Assembly (NCBI GenBank): GCA_011322625.1
Contig: DRMH01000076.1
Coordinates: 1 to 58,252 of the forward strand
Length of the DNA stretch: 58,252 nt
Direction of reading: 5' to 3'
Source: Thermosulfurimonas dismutans
Lineage (GTDB): Bacteria; Desulfobacterota; Thermodesulfobacteria; Thermodesulfobacteriales; Thermodesulfobacteriaceae
Under the pieces are notes generated by a model. It was not told the DNA's origin. It worked only from the letters and a program-made list of their open reading frames with translations, and made no database searches. The translations under genes were made by a program, and so were the position numbers. Shown here piece by piece: positions 7,584 through 15,478 of this stretch. Numbering within the stretch: position 1 is the first letter of the stretch; each line of letters begins with the position of its first letter.

Positions 7584-7660
7584 TGGCGCGCCCGGGAGGA
7601 CTCGAACCTCCAACCTTTGGATTCGTAGTCCAATGCTCTATCCGATTGAGCTACGGGCGC
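7584..7660 (-). tRNA. tRNA-Arg (anticodon ACG)
   Basis: A complete tRNA on the - strand. The 5' GCGCCCG (7660-7654) pairs with CGGGCGC near the 3' end, the anticodon arm is TTGGA-CTACGAA-TCCAA (anticodon ACG), the T arm has GGTTCGAGTCC, and CCA is encoded (7586-7584). The 3' end points at the prophage side, so this is a likely attachment site for the lost integrase. A promoter-like TTGCCA/TAAAGT pair lies just upstream. ACG would be converted to ICG by TadA to read CGN codons. Confidence 0.96.
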
Positions 7661-7670
7661 ACCGTTTCCT

Positions 7671-7699
7671 ACTTTAATCTCTTCCCTTTAACTTGGCAA
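7671..7699 (-). promoter_or_regulatory. Promoter of tRNA-Arg
   Basis: On the - strand TTGCCA (7699-7694) and TAAAGT (7676-7671) are 17 bp apart, and the tRNA 5' end follows 10 bases after the -10 box. The same -10 hexamer, TAAAGT, is seen in the NikK promoter of this window. Assigned by consensus only. Confidence 0.6.
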
Positions 7700-7757
7700 G
7701 GGACCCACTTTCCTGTAATTATTGAAGGCAAAGATCCCCTCGACGGAGGCTGCCTTT

Positions 7758-8666
7758 ATGCCCATTATGGAAACCTCTTTACCTACCGAAGGCCCCGGAG
7801 CCAAGATCATCCTGGGAGAACCGGTCCAAAAGGGATATTTTTACGGTTACGAAGGAGTGGTGCTGCACGAAGAAGGCGGAGAACAGGCCATCATGATCCT
7901 GGAAAACCCCTTCTGGGGTCGCATCTTCTTCATCAACGGAACCGCCCAGTTCACCTCCCGGGACGAATTTATCTATCACGAAGCCCTGGTCCATATCCCC
8001 ATCCAGGCCTTCCCCGAAGGACGGGTGCGAAAGGTTCTGATCTGCGGAGGCGGAGATTACGGCGCTGCCCGGGAAGTTCTCAAATATCCCGAAGTGGAAA
8101 AGGTCCTTATCGCGGATATAGATCCCCGGGTCCCCCGCCTGGTGCGCCAATTCTTCCCTGCCCTCCTGCCGCAAAATCCCGCTGATCCCCGCCTCGAACT
8201 CCTGACCGTGGATGCCTTTGCCCTGGTCCAGGAACTGGTGGAAAGAAACGAACACTTCGACCTGGTTATCATCGACTCCACCGATCCGGACGTCTCCCTG
8301 GCTGAACGCACCCTGGAACTCTCTCACTCCCTCTTTAGTGAGTCCTTCCACCGTATGCTGCTCCAGCTGGCCCCGGAAGGAGCCATCGTCCAGCAAGCAG
8401 CCACCCCCTTCACCATGAAGGAAATCTTCGAAGGTTCCTACCGGGTCTTCCAACGAGTCTATGGAAAGGAAAACACCTTCTGTTACCGGGCCTCCATCCC
8501 CTCCTTCGGAGGGGACAACGCCTATCTCCTGCGCTTTCCCGGAGATCCAACTCAACCCAGACGCACCTGGATTCCGGAAACCCTCTATTACACCCACCAA
8601 ATCCACAGGGCCTCCTTTGCCCTTCCCAGATTCTGGCTTAAGGAGGTACTGGACAAAAATGGCTAA
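7758..8666 (+). CDS. speE: Spermidine synthase-like aminopropyltransferase
   Basis: A 302-residue polyamine aminopropyltransferase-like protein with a Rossmann fold. Motifs are ILENPFWGRIFFING, YHEALVHIP, the nucleotide-binding LICGGGDYGAAREVL and VIIDSTDP, all at typical spacing. It would move an aminopropyl group from decarboxylated AdoMet (made by SpeD, encoded at 50882) to a diamine or to agmatine. ATG 7758 is chosen because CGGAGG lies 8 bases before it; an in-frame TTG at 7722 has no ribosome site. It overlaps the next gene by 8 bases. Usual GGDGG is GGDYG here, and the usual DSTDPVGP continues as DSTDPDVS, so substrate preference is open. Confidence 0.82.
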   Translation: MPIMETSLPTEGPGAKIILGEPVQKGYFYGYEGVVLHEEGGEQAIMILENPFWGRIFFINGTAQFTSRDEFIYHEALVHIPIQAFPEGRVRKVLICGGGDYGAAREVLKYPEVEKVLIADIDPRVPRLVRQFFPALLPQNPADPRLELLTVDAFALVQELVERNEHFDLVIIDSTDPDVSLAERTLELSHSLFSESFHRMLLQLAPEGAIVQQAATPFTMKEIFEGSYRVFQRVYGKENTFCYRASIPSFGGDNAYLLRFPGDPTQPRRTWIPETLYYTHQIHRASFALPRFWLKEVLDKNG

Positions 8667-9375
8667 GATCCTGGGTATCCTGGGGTCCCCCCATCCTTAC
8701 GGGGGATCGGGGTCGCTGCTCCGCTGCGCTCTTTACGCCGCCGAGGAACTGGGACTCACCACCGAGATCATCGAACTCTATCGCGGACGGATCGAACCCT
8801 GCATCGGTTGTGTCCAGGACGAGGAACCCACCTGCAAGTACCCCTGTATCTTCGAAGACTATGGACGGGAGATCCTGGCCAAACTCAAGGAAGCCGCGGG
8901 CTATGTGCTGGCCACCCCGGTGTACTGGTACGGTCCCTCCGGCCCCCTTAAGATCCTTATCGATCGGATGACCGCTCTCGAAAACATGGTCGCCTTCGGT
9001 GAAGCCAGTTACGTGGAAGGCAAAGTAGTAGGGGTTATTACGGTGGGGGCCGATGCCGGGGCCACCCTGGCCGGGGCCTATCTCCTTACCGTGCTCAATG
9101 CCATGGGGGCCATGATCCCTCCGTGGGCTCATGCCTATTCCCATCGCGGGAAAGAAGCCCTTTATGACGATCGGGCCACCATGGATGCCATAAATGTGGG
9201 GCGCCTGGTGGGAGGATTGATCCTTCGCCTGCAAGGCCGCGAGGGCCCCCTCACCTACCGGGAAGATCCGGAGCTTCTGCAGCGAATTCGTCAGAAGGTA
9301 CTGGAGGAAAAAACGCGCCAGGAGGCACACAATGGAAGGGATAGAACGCAGGTTCGAGGAAAATCCGGTTCTTAA
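8659..9375 (+). CDS. NADPH-dependent FMN reductase-like flavoprotein with Cys motif
   Basis: A 238-residue flavodoxin-like protein: GILGSPHPYGGSGSLLRCAL (residues 5-24) is the FMN phosphate loop, and ATPVYWYGPSGPLK the second FMN-binding loop. After strand 2 it has PCIGC, then CKYPC, giving a CX2C-X7-CX3C set that resembles the compact cluster motif of iron-sulfur flavoproteins, so a [4Fe-4S] cluster is possible. ATG 8659 lies inside the end of the speE-like gene behind AGGAGG. The 3' end overlaps the nitroreductase gene by 44 bases. The partner and substrate are unknown. Confidence 0.75.
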   Translation: MAKILGILGSPHPYGGSGSLLRCALYAAEELGLTTEIIELYRGRIEPCIGCVQDEEPTCKYPCIFEDYGREILAKLKEAAGYVLATPVYWYGPSGPLKILIDRMTALENMVAFGEASYVEGKVVGVITVGADAGATLAGAYLLTVLNAMGAMIPPWAHAYSHRGKEALYDDRATMDAINVGRLVGGLILRLQGREGPLTYREDPELLQRIRQKVLEEKTRQEAHNGRDRTQVRGKSGS

Positions 9376-9868
9376 GGCCATTTACGGCCGCCGGAGCATC
9401 CGGGAATACACGCAGGAAGTGCCTCCGCGGGAGCTTATCCTGGAGATAATCCGGGCAGGCATCTGGGCTCCCTCCGGGCTCAACAACCAGCCCTGGCGTT
9501 TCGCTATCGTGTGGAACGCGGAAAAAAGGGAAAAACTGGCGGAACTCACCCGTTACGGAGAAATCATTCGCCGGGCTCCGGTGGCAATCGCCGTGTTTCT
9601 CGATCGTAAGGTCATGTATCACCAGATCAAGGATCATCAATCTGCCGGGGCCTGTATCGAAAATATGCTCCTTGCCGCTCATGCCCTGGGACTGGGCGGA
9701 GTATGGCTGGGAGAAATCCTGAAAAACGAAGCCCGGGTGCGAGAGGTCCTGGAGCTACCCGAGGATCTGGAGCTCGCAGCGGTGGTGGCCCTGGGATATC
9801 CCAATGACCACCGCCGCCGGGCCGGACGCAAACCTCTCCAAAGCTTTATTTTGAGGGAATTTCCTTGA
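9332..9868 (+). CDS. Nitroreductase family protein
   Basis: A 178-residue FMN-dependent oxidoreductase of the nitroreductase family. YGRRSIREYTQEVPP (about residues 19-33) is the typical FMN-binding start, WAPSGLNNQPWRF (about 47-59) the second signature, and GACIENMLLAAHALGLGGVW (about 107-126) the third. Length is on the small side but complete. Ribosome site CAGGAGG precedes ATG 9332. It overlaps both neighbours, so it should be made together with the flavin reductase upstream. Substrate not predictable. Confidence 0.88.
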   Translation: MEGIERRFEENPVLKAIYGRRSIREYTQEVPPRELILEIIRAGIWAPSGLNNQPWRFAIVWNAEKREKLAELTRYGEIIRRAPVAIAVFLDRKVMYHQIKDHQSAGACIENMLLAAHALGLGGVWLGEILKNEARVREVLELPEDLELAAVVALGYPNDHRRRAGRKPLQSFILREFP

Positions 9869-10419
9869 AAAAGCTCCCGATCCTGGCCCTGATCCTCTAT
9901 TTCCTGGGGGCGACTTCGGCTCTGGCCCTTAAGGTGCGGGACCTCAACGTGGCCCCCTATCGGGACTATCTCCTGCTTTACGCCTACCTGGAGGATTTTC
10001 CCCAGGAAGACTTCCGGGAGGCCACCCGCCACGGGCTGGGGCTTTCCTTCACCTTCCATATCCAAATCTATCGCATCCGGCGCTTTCTTCGGGATGAAAA
10101 GATCTTCGATCAGGAAATCACCCGGGTGGTGTATTATGACCCGGTAAAAAATATCTATTACGTTCAGACCGTCGGAGCCCCGGAGGCCCCCCGCCGGGCC
10201 CCCTCCTTCAGGCAGGCCCTCTGGCTGGCCGCCAATCTGGAGGGCATTCCCCTGATGCCCCTGGTGCGCCTTCAGCCCAAAACCCGCTACCGGCTGAAAC
10301 TGAAGGCCGAGGTGCGCAAAATCGCCCGGGTGGGATGGCCCAAAAAGATCATTCGGTTTCTCCTTTTTAAAGGAGAAAGCCTTGAATCCTCCTGGACCAG
10401 TCTGGTCTTTTCGTTATGA
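9865..10419 (+). CDS. DUF4390 exported protein
   Basis: A 184-residue protein with an N-terminal signal peptide (KKLPILALILYFLGATSALA, cleavage expected after ALA). The rest fits DUF4390, a family often encoded next to NtrY-like kinases in thermophilic and delta-type bacteria: YLLLYAYLEDFPQEDF and FTFHIQIYRIRRFLRDEKI are typical. Start is TTG 9865, overlapping the nitroreductase stop (TTGA). It overlaps the histidine kinase start by 4 bases. An inferred role is envelope sensing for that kinase; no activity is known. Confidence 0.75.
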   Translation: MKKLPILALILYFLGATSALALKVRDLNVAPYRDYLLLYAYLEDFPQEDFREATRHGLGLSFTFHIQIYRIRRFLRDEKIFDQEITRVVYYDPVKNIYYVQTVGAPEAPRRAPSFRQALWLAANLEGIPLMPLVRLQPKTRYRLKLKAEVRKIARVGWPKKIIRFLLFKGESLESSWTSLVFSL

Positions 10420-12590
10420 GGATCCCGGACGAAGAAAAATTCAAGCGTCGTCGCGAACTTGCCTATATCTTTCTAGGAATAATCCTTCTCAGCCTCCTGG
10501 TTTTCATAGAATTCCGCATCTTTCATCTCCTTCCCTGGAGTTTTTCCGGCCAAAACCTGGTTATCTTCGCCCTCATTCAGCTCAACCTCATCCTCCTTCT
10601 CCTGGTAACTTACCTGGTCCTGCGGAACGTACTCAAAACCCTCTTTGAAGCCCGGGCCAGCCGGATCTCGCGCAGTCTTCAGGTCAAACTGGTCTTTTCC
10701 TTTCTGCTCCTGAGTTTCCTCCCGGCCCTCATCCTCTTCGTAACCTCCCATCAATTCATCGAAACCAGTCTGGAGTACTGGTTCGGAAGCAACCTGGACC
10801 AGCAGATGGAAAAGGCCCTCATCGAGGCCCGGGCCTATTATCAGGATCGGGAACGGGAGATCCTCCTCCAGCTTCAACACCTGGAGAAAAAATACCTGCA
10901 AAGGACCCGACACCTTTCCTCGAGGATGCTCAAACACTATCGGCGTAAAATGGGGCTGGATACCCTGGAGATATACGATGCCCGGGGACGTTTGCTCAAA
11001 TATAGCTATACCCGAAAGGGGCCGCACCAGAAACTGGGCATCCCACCCTCCATTCTCAACCAGGTCCTTTCCACCGGCACCCCGGTTTCCGAGACCAGCA
11101 ACCTGCGCAATCGAGTCCTCCTGCGGGTCTTTATGCCCACCACCTTTCGCAAACAGACCCTGGTACTGGCCGGGGGGAAATTCCTGGACCCCGGTCTGGA
11201 AAAACTGATCAAGGACATAAGTTCCGGCGTGGGGCTCTATCAACAGCTCAAGTTTCTGCGAGCCCCTCTCAAGACCTCTCTCCTTCTGCTTCTCCTTCTG
11301 GTGACCCTCCTTACCATCTTCGTAGGGGTATGGTTCGGGATGCGTCTGGCCCGTGGGCTTACCGGTCCTCTTCAGGAGCTGGCCCTGGCTGCGGATCGCA
11401 TCGCCGCCCGGGAATTCGAGGTGCACCTCCCGGAAGAAACTCCGGATGAGGTAGGGGTTCTGGTGCGGGCCTTCCGACGTATGACCGAGGAGCTCAAACA
11501 CTACCGCACCCGGGTCGAGGAGACCACCCGGGCCCTGGCCGAGGCCAATGAAGAACTCAAACGGCGCACCGCCTACCTGGAAACCATCCTCTTTAATATT
11601 ACCGCCGGGGTGATGGCCATCGACGAGAAAGAACGTCTCACCCTGATCAACCAGCGAGCCAGGGAACTTCTGGGGCTCCCCCGGGTTCAGGAGGGCCCCC
11701 CCTTAAAACAGATCCTCCCCCCGGAACTCTACGAGATCTTTCGGGAACTCAAGGAAAAAATCCCCCGCGACCGCCCGGCAGGCCAGCCCCTGCGCCTGGT
11801 TCGCGGCGACAAGACCCTGGTCCTGGGACTCACCGGGGTACGTCTTCCCGAAGAGGCCTTCCCCGGCTACCTTTTTCTGGTGGAAGACCTTACGGAGAAG
11901 GAACGCATGGAACGTCTGGCCGCCTGGAGAGAGGTAGCGCGACGCATCGCCCATGAGGTCAAAAATCCCCTTACCCCCATTCAGCTCTCGGCTCAACGCC
12001 TCCGGCGCCGCCTGGTGGATCACCTCTCTCCCAAAGATCGCGAAATTCTGGAGCGCTGCACCACCACCATCGAAAAACAGGTGGAAGAGCTAAAGCGCCT
12101 GGTAAACGAATTCTCCGCCTTTGCTCGACTCCCCGGCCTTAAACCCGAGGAGCACCGGCTCTCCGAGGTCATCCGGGAGGTGGTAACCCTCTATCAGGAG
12201 GCCCATCGGGGGATACATTTTCGGGTAAATATCGAGGAAATACCCCCCTTCCTCCTGGATCGGGACCAGATAAAACGTGTCTTCCTCAATCTCTTCGATA
12301 ACGCTATAGCCGCCATGGGAGAGGAAGGGGAGATCCGGGTCGAGGTCCACCGGGAGGGAGAATGGGTGCGCATCGAGGTGGCGGACACCGGTCCGGGAAT
12401 CCCTCCGGAGATCCGCCCGCGGCTTTTCGAGCCCTATGCCTCGGGCAAAGGGGGAACCGGCCTGGGGCTGGCCATCGTGCATTCCATCGTTCAGGGACAC
12501 GGCGGGGAGATCCGGGCCGAAGAGAACCTCCCTCACGGGGCCCGGTTCGTTATCCGGCTTCCCCTGCGGAGAAAGACCGCCCATGCCTGA
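10416..12590 (+). CDS. NtrY-like sensor histidine kinase
   Basis: A 724-residue membrane kinase of the NtrY group. Three transmembrane segments lie at about residues 11-30, 45-67 and 88-108, an extracytoplasmic domain follows to about 290, then a fourth membrane helix (290-312), HAMP (312-365) and PAS (about 380-480) domains. The dimerisation box is IAHEVKNPLTPIQ with phospho-acceptor His513. N box (DNAIAAMGEEG), G1 (VADTGPGIP) and G2 (GGTGLGLAIV) are intact. It autophosphorylates and passes phosphate to the adjacent NtrX-like regulator, overlapping it by 8 bases. NtrYX pairs control nitrogen, redox or envelope genes; the signal here is unknown. Confidence 0.9.
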   Translation: MRIPDEEKFKRRRELAYIFLGIILLSLLVFIEFRIFHLLPWSFSGQNLVIFALIQLNLILLLLVTYLVLRNVLKTLFEARASRISRSLQVKLVFSFLLLSFLPALILFVTSHQFIETSLEYWFGSNLDQQMEKALIEARAYYQDREREILLQLQHLEKKYLQRTRHLSSRMLKHYRRKMGLDTLEIYDARGRLLKYSYTRKGPHQKLGIPPSILNQVLSTGTPVSETSNLRNRVLLRVFMPTTFRKQTLVLAGGKFLDPGLEKLIKDISSGVGLYQQLKFLRAPLKTSLLLLLLLVTLLTIFVGVWFGMRLARGLTGPLQELALAADRIAAREFEVHLPEETPDEVGVLVRAFRRMTEELKHYRTRVEETTRALAEANEELKRRTAYLETILFNITAGVMAIDEKERLTLINQRARELLGLPRVQEGPPLKQILPPELYEIFRELKEKIPRDRPAGQPLRLVRGDKTLVLGLTGVRLPEEAFPGYLFLVEDLTEKERMERLAAWREVARRIAHEVKNPLTPIQLSAQRLRRRLVDHLSPKDREILERCTTTIEKQVEELKRLVNEFSAFARLPGLKPEEHRLSEVIREVVTLYQEAHRGIHFRVNIEEIPPFLLDRDQIKRVFLNLFDNAIAAMGEEGEIRVEVHREGEWVRIEVADTGPGIPPEIRPRLFEPYASGKGGTGLGLAIVHSIVQGHGGEIRAEENLPHGARFVIRLPLRRKTAHA

Positions 12591-13947
12591 GATCCTGGTG
12601 GTGGACGACGAAAAGAGCATCCTGGAAAGCCTCCGGGACATCCTGGAGGACGAAGGCTATACCGTGCGTTGCGTGGAAACCGGAGAGGAGGCCCTCCGGG
12701 AGGTGGAGGAAAACCCCCCGGATCTGGTCTTGCTGGATATCTGGCTTCCCGGGATCGACGGAATGGAGGTGCTGGCTCGCCTGCGCCAGGGACATCCGTC
12801 GCTGCCGATAATCATGATCTCCGGCCATGGAACCATAGAACTGGCGGTAAAGGCGGTAAAGCTCGGGGCTTTCGATTTCCTGGAAAAACCCCTCTCCTAT
12901 GACCGGGTGGTGGTCTCCGTGGAAAAGGCCCTGCGCATGCGAGCCCTGGAGGAGGAAAACCTGCGTCTGAGGGCCCGCTTGAGGGAACCCGGTCTTACCG
13001 GAAATTCCCCGGCCATTCGCGAAGTGCGGGAACTGATCGCCCGGGTGGCTCCCACCGAGGCCACGGTGCTTATTCAGGGGGAATCCGGGGTGGGCAAGGA
13101 GGTGGCGGCCCGTATGATCCATCGGCTCTCCTCCCGGGCCTCCGGTCCGTTCGTGGAGGTAAACTGCGCCGCCATCCCGGAAAGTCTTATCGAAAGCGAA
13201 CTTTTCGGACACGAGAAGGGGGCCTTCACCGGAGCCACCCAGGCCCGAAGGGGCAAATTCGATCAGGCCCATAAAGGGACCCTCTTCCTGGACGAAGTGG
13301 GAGATATGAGCCTGGCCGCTCAGGCCAAGGTACTGCGCGTGCTCCAGGAAAAACGTTTCCAGCGGGTGGGAGGGGACCGCCTCATCGAGGTGGATGTGCG
13401 TATCATCGCCGCTACCAACAAAGATCTTCGCCGGGAAATCGCCGCCGGGCGTTTTCGGGAAGATCTCTTCTTTCGTCTCAATGTGGTGCCCCTGGTAATT
13501 CCTCCCCTGCGGGAACGGCCGGAGGACATCCCCCTGCTGGTGGAGGAGTTTCTGGATGAACTGGCCCAGCACAGCGGTCTGGGGCGTAAGACCGTTTCTC
13601 CGGAGGTGCTGGAGGTGCTCCGGGCCTATCCCTGGCCCGGAAACGTGCGTGAGCTGCGCAACCTTATCGAGAGATTGGTCATCGTTTCTCCGGGACAGGA
13701 GATCACCCTGAATGATCTTCCCCGCGAATTCCTGGAATACGCGGAAAGAGGAAAGGGGCCGGAGGAAGTCCCGGAGTGGCTCAGGGTCTCGGATTTCAAA
13801 ACCGCCCGGGAACTCTTTGAAAAGGAGTTCCTGCGTCGCAAACTGGAGGAATTCAACGGTAACATCTCCCGCATGGCCCAGGCCATAGGTCTTAGGCGAA
13901 CCTATCTTCATCGCAAATTAAAAGCCCTGGGGCTCTCCCGTGAGTGA
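12583..13947 (+). CDS. NtrX-like sigma-54 response regulator
   Basis: A 454-residue enhancer-binding protein. Receiver domain residues 1-120 with phospho-acceptor Asp52 (in LLDIWLPG); AAA+ domain about 145-380 with Walker A GESGVGKE (Lys172) and the sigma-54 contact loop GAFTGA at 213-218; Fis-type helix-turn-helix at the end (NISRMAQAIGLRRTYLHRKL). It activates sigma-54 promoters when phosphorylated by the kinase encoded just upstream. ATG 12583 gives a normal receiver start; a longer in-frame upstream extension lies inside the kinase gene and is not needed. Confidence 0.92.
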   Translation: MPEILVVDDEKSILESLRDILEDEGYTVRCVETGEEALREVEENPPDLVLLDIWLPGIDGMEVLARLRQGHPSLPIIMISGHGTIELAVKAVKLGAFDFLEKPLSYDRVVVSVEKALRMRALEEENLRLRARLREPGLTGNSPAIREVRELIARVAPTEATVLIQGESGVGKEVAARMIHRLSSRASGPFVEVNCAAIPESLIESELFGHEKGAFTGATQARRGKFDQAHKGTLFLDEVGDMSLAAQAKVLRVLQEKRFQRVGGDRLIEVDVRIIAATNKDLRREIAAGRFREDLFFRLNVVPLVIPPLRERPEDIPLLVEEFLDELAQHSGLGRKTVSPEVLEVLRAYPWPGNVRELRNLIERLVIVSPGQEITLNDLPREFLEYAERGKGPEEVPEWLRVSDFKTARELFEKEFLRRKLEEFNGNISRMAQAIGLRRTYLHRKLKALGLSRE

Positions 13948-15478
13948 AAGGCGCGGTTTTGATGAAATCCTCCGGAGCAGGGACTTCGTAGTAACCTTCG
14001 AACTGGTACCCGGACGCAGTACCCGCACCCGACATTACCGGCATATTATCCGATTTGCCGAGGAAGTGGCCTCCAAGGGGCTCTTTGACGCCCTCTCCAT
14101 CACCGACAATGCCGGGGGGCATCCGGCCCTGGCCCCGGAAGCCCTGGGCCGGGAATTGCGCCGCATGGGACATCACCCCATCATCCACTTCTCCTGTAAA
14201 GACAAAAACCGCAACATGATCGAAAGCGATCTCCTGGCCCTGGATCGGGAGGGGCTGCACACCCTTCTGGTGCTCACCGGCGACTATCCCCGATACGGCT
14301 ATCGGGGACGGGCCAAGCCCGTATTCGATCTCGACTCGGTAAGTCTTCTCCGGATGGTTTCGGAAATGCGGCGGGGATTTCGACTGTCACCGGAGGTACC
14401 CGGGGGCGGAGTGGAACTTCCCCCCATCCCCTTCTTTCCGGGATGCGTGGTCAATCCCTTCAAATGGAGCGAGGCCGAAACCCTCCTGCAATACTGGAAA
14501 CTGGTGCGCAAGGTTCGGGCCGGAGCCCGGTTCGTGATCACCCAGGTGGGGTTTTGTGTGCGGAAGTTCCAGGAACTCCTGTTCTTCCTCCGGGAGGAGG
14601 GGCTCCGCATACCCGTACTGGCGGGAATCCTGGTGCTGGATATCCGCCTGGCCCGCATCCTCCATCGCGGGGTGGTTCCGGGCATAACCATCTCTACCGA
14701 ACTCCTGCGGGAGGTAGAGAAAGAATCCCAGGACCCGGACCGGGGGCGGGAGGCAGCCCTGGATCGGGCCGCCAAACTCATGGCCATCTGCCGGGGCCTG
14801 GGCTTCCAGGGGGTCCACATCTGCGGGGCCCCGCTGGATGTCGAAGCCGCCCACGAACTCCTCGAGCGCTCCCGGGAATATCTTCCCCGCTGGCAGGAAT
14901 TCCTCCCGCAGTTCCGGGATCATCCCCGGGGAGCCTTCTTTCTCTATGAGGAAGACCGGGAAACCGGTCTTAATCGTCCGCGCCGGATGCCCCTCACCCC
15001 CAAAACCCGCCGGGGCATCCTTTATCCCTTCATGGAGCTTGCACATCGGGTTTTCTTCTCTTCCCGTAGCCCTCTTTTCCCCTATCTCCGACGCTGGGCG
15101 GATAAACTGGCGCACAGTGCGCTGGAGAAATATTTCCTGCATCTGGAATACGCCCTCAAAAAAGTCCTCTTCGACTGTCAGGAATGCGGCGATTGCGTGC
15201 TTCCGCAGATGGCCTATCTCTGTCCGCAGAGCCAGTGCGCCAAATTTCTCCTGAACGGCCCCTGCGGAGGAAGTCGGGACGGCTGGTGTGAGGTCTATCC
15301 CGGCAAACGCCGGTGTGTATATGTGCGGATATACGAACGGTTGAAACCCGAAAAAAGGCCCTATTATCTCCGGGACCTGGAACTACCCCCCCGGGATTGG
15401 GCCCTTTTCCGCACCTCCTCCTGGCTCAATTTTTACCAGGGTAAGACCCCCCGCTCTACTGAGCCACCGGAAGGGTAA
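13940..15478 (+). CDS. Methylenetetrahydrofolate reductase with MetV-like cysteine domain
   Basis: A 512-residue protein. The N-terminal part (about 1-300) is a MetF-type TIM barrel (FVVTFELVPGRST, DALSITDNAGG, GARFVITQVGF) that reduces methylene- to methyl-tetrahydrofolate in the methyl branch of the Wood-Ljungdahl pathway. From about residue 400 a cysteine-rich domain follows (C413, C416, C419, then CPQSQCAKFLLNGPCGG), like MetV or the MTHFR C-terminal domain, which is a separate subunit in several acetogens. GTG start at 13940 overlaps ntrX; the end overlaps the convergent lipoprotein gene by 23 bases. Confidence 0.85.
   Translation: MSERRGFDEILRSRDFVVTFELVPGRSTRTRHYRHIIRFAEEVASKGLFDALSITDNAGGHPALAPEALGRELRRMGHHPIIHFSCKDKNRNMIESDLLALDREGLHTLLVLTGDYPRYGYRGRAKPVFDLDSVSLLRMVSEMRRGFRLSPEVPGGGVELPPIPFFPGCVVNPFKWSEAETLLQYWKLVRKVRAGARFVITQVGFCVRKFQELLFFLREEGLRIPVLAGILVLDIRLARILHRGVVPGITISTELLREVEKESQDPDRGREAALDRAAKLMAICRGLGFQGVHICGAPLDVEAAHELLERSREYLPRWQEFLPQFRDHPRGAFFLYEEDRETGLNRPRRMPLTPKTRRGILYPFMELAHRVFFSSRSPLFPYLRRWADKLAHSALEKYFLHLEYALKKVLFDCQECGDCVLPQMAYLCPQSQCAKFLLNGPCGGSRDGWCEVYPGKRRCVYVRIYERLKPEKRPYYLRDLELPPRDWALFRTSSWLNFYQGKTPRSTEPPEG

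Noticed and set aside
7565-8185. A 206-codon + strand open frame beginning KLRKFLARPGGLEPPTFGF
   Set aside because: It is a translation across the antisense of tRNA-Arg (the RPGGLEPPT string is a familiar artefact of that kind) and then runs out of frame through the speE-like gene.
12550-13911. A 453-codon - strand open frame
   Set aside because: It is antisense to ntrX along its whole length. High GC third positions produce long antisense frames throughout this window; no family motifs or ribosome site support it.
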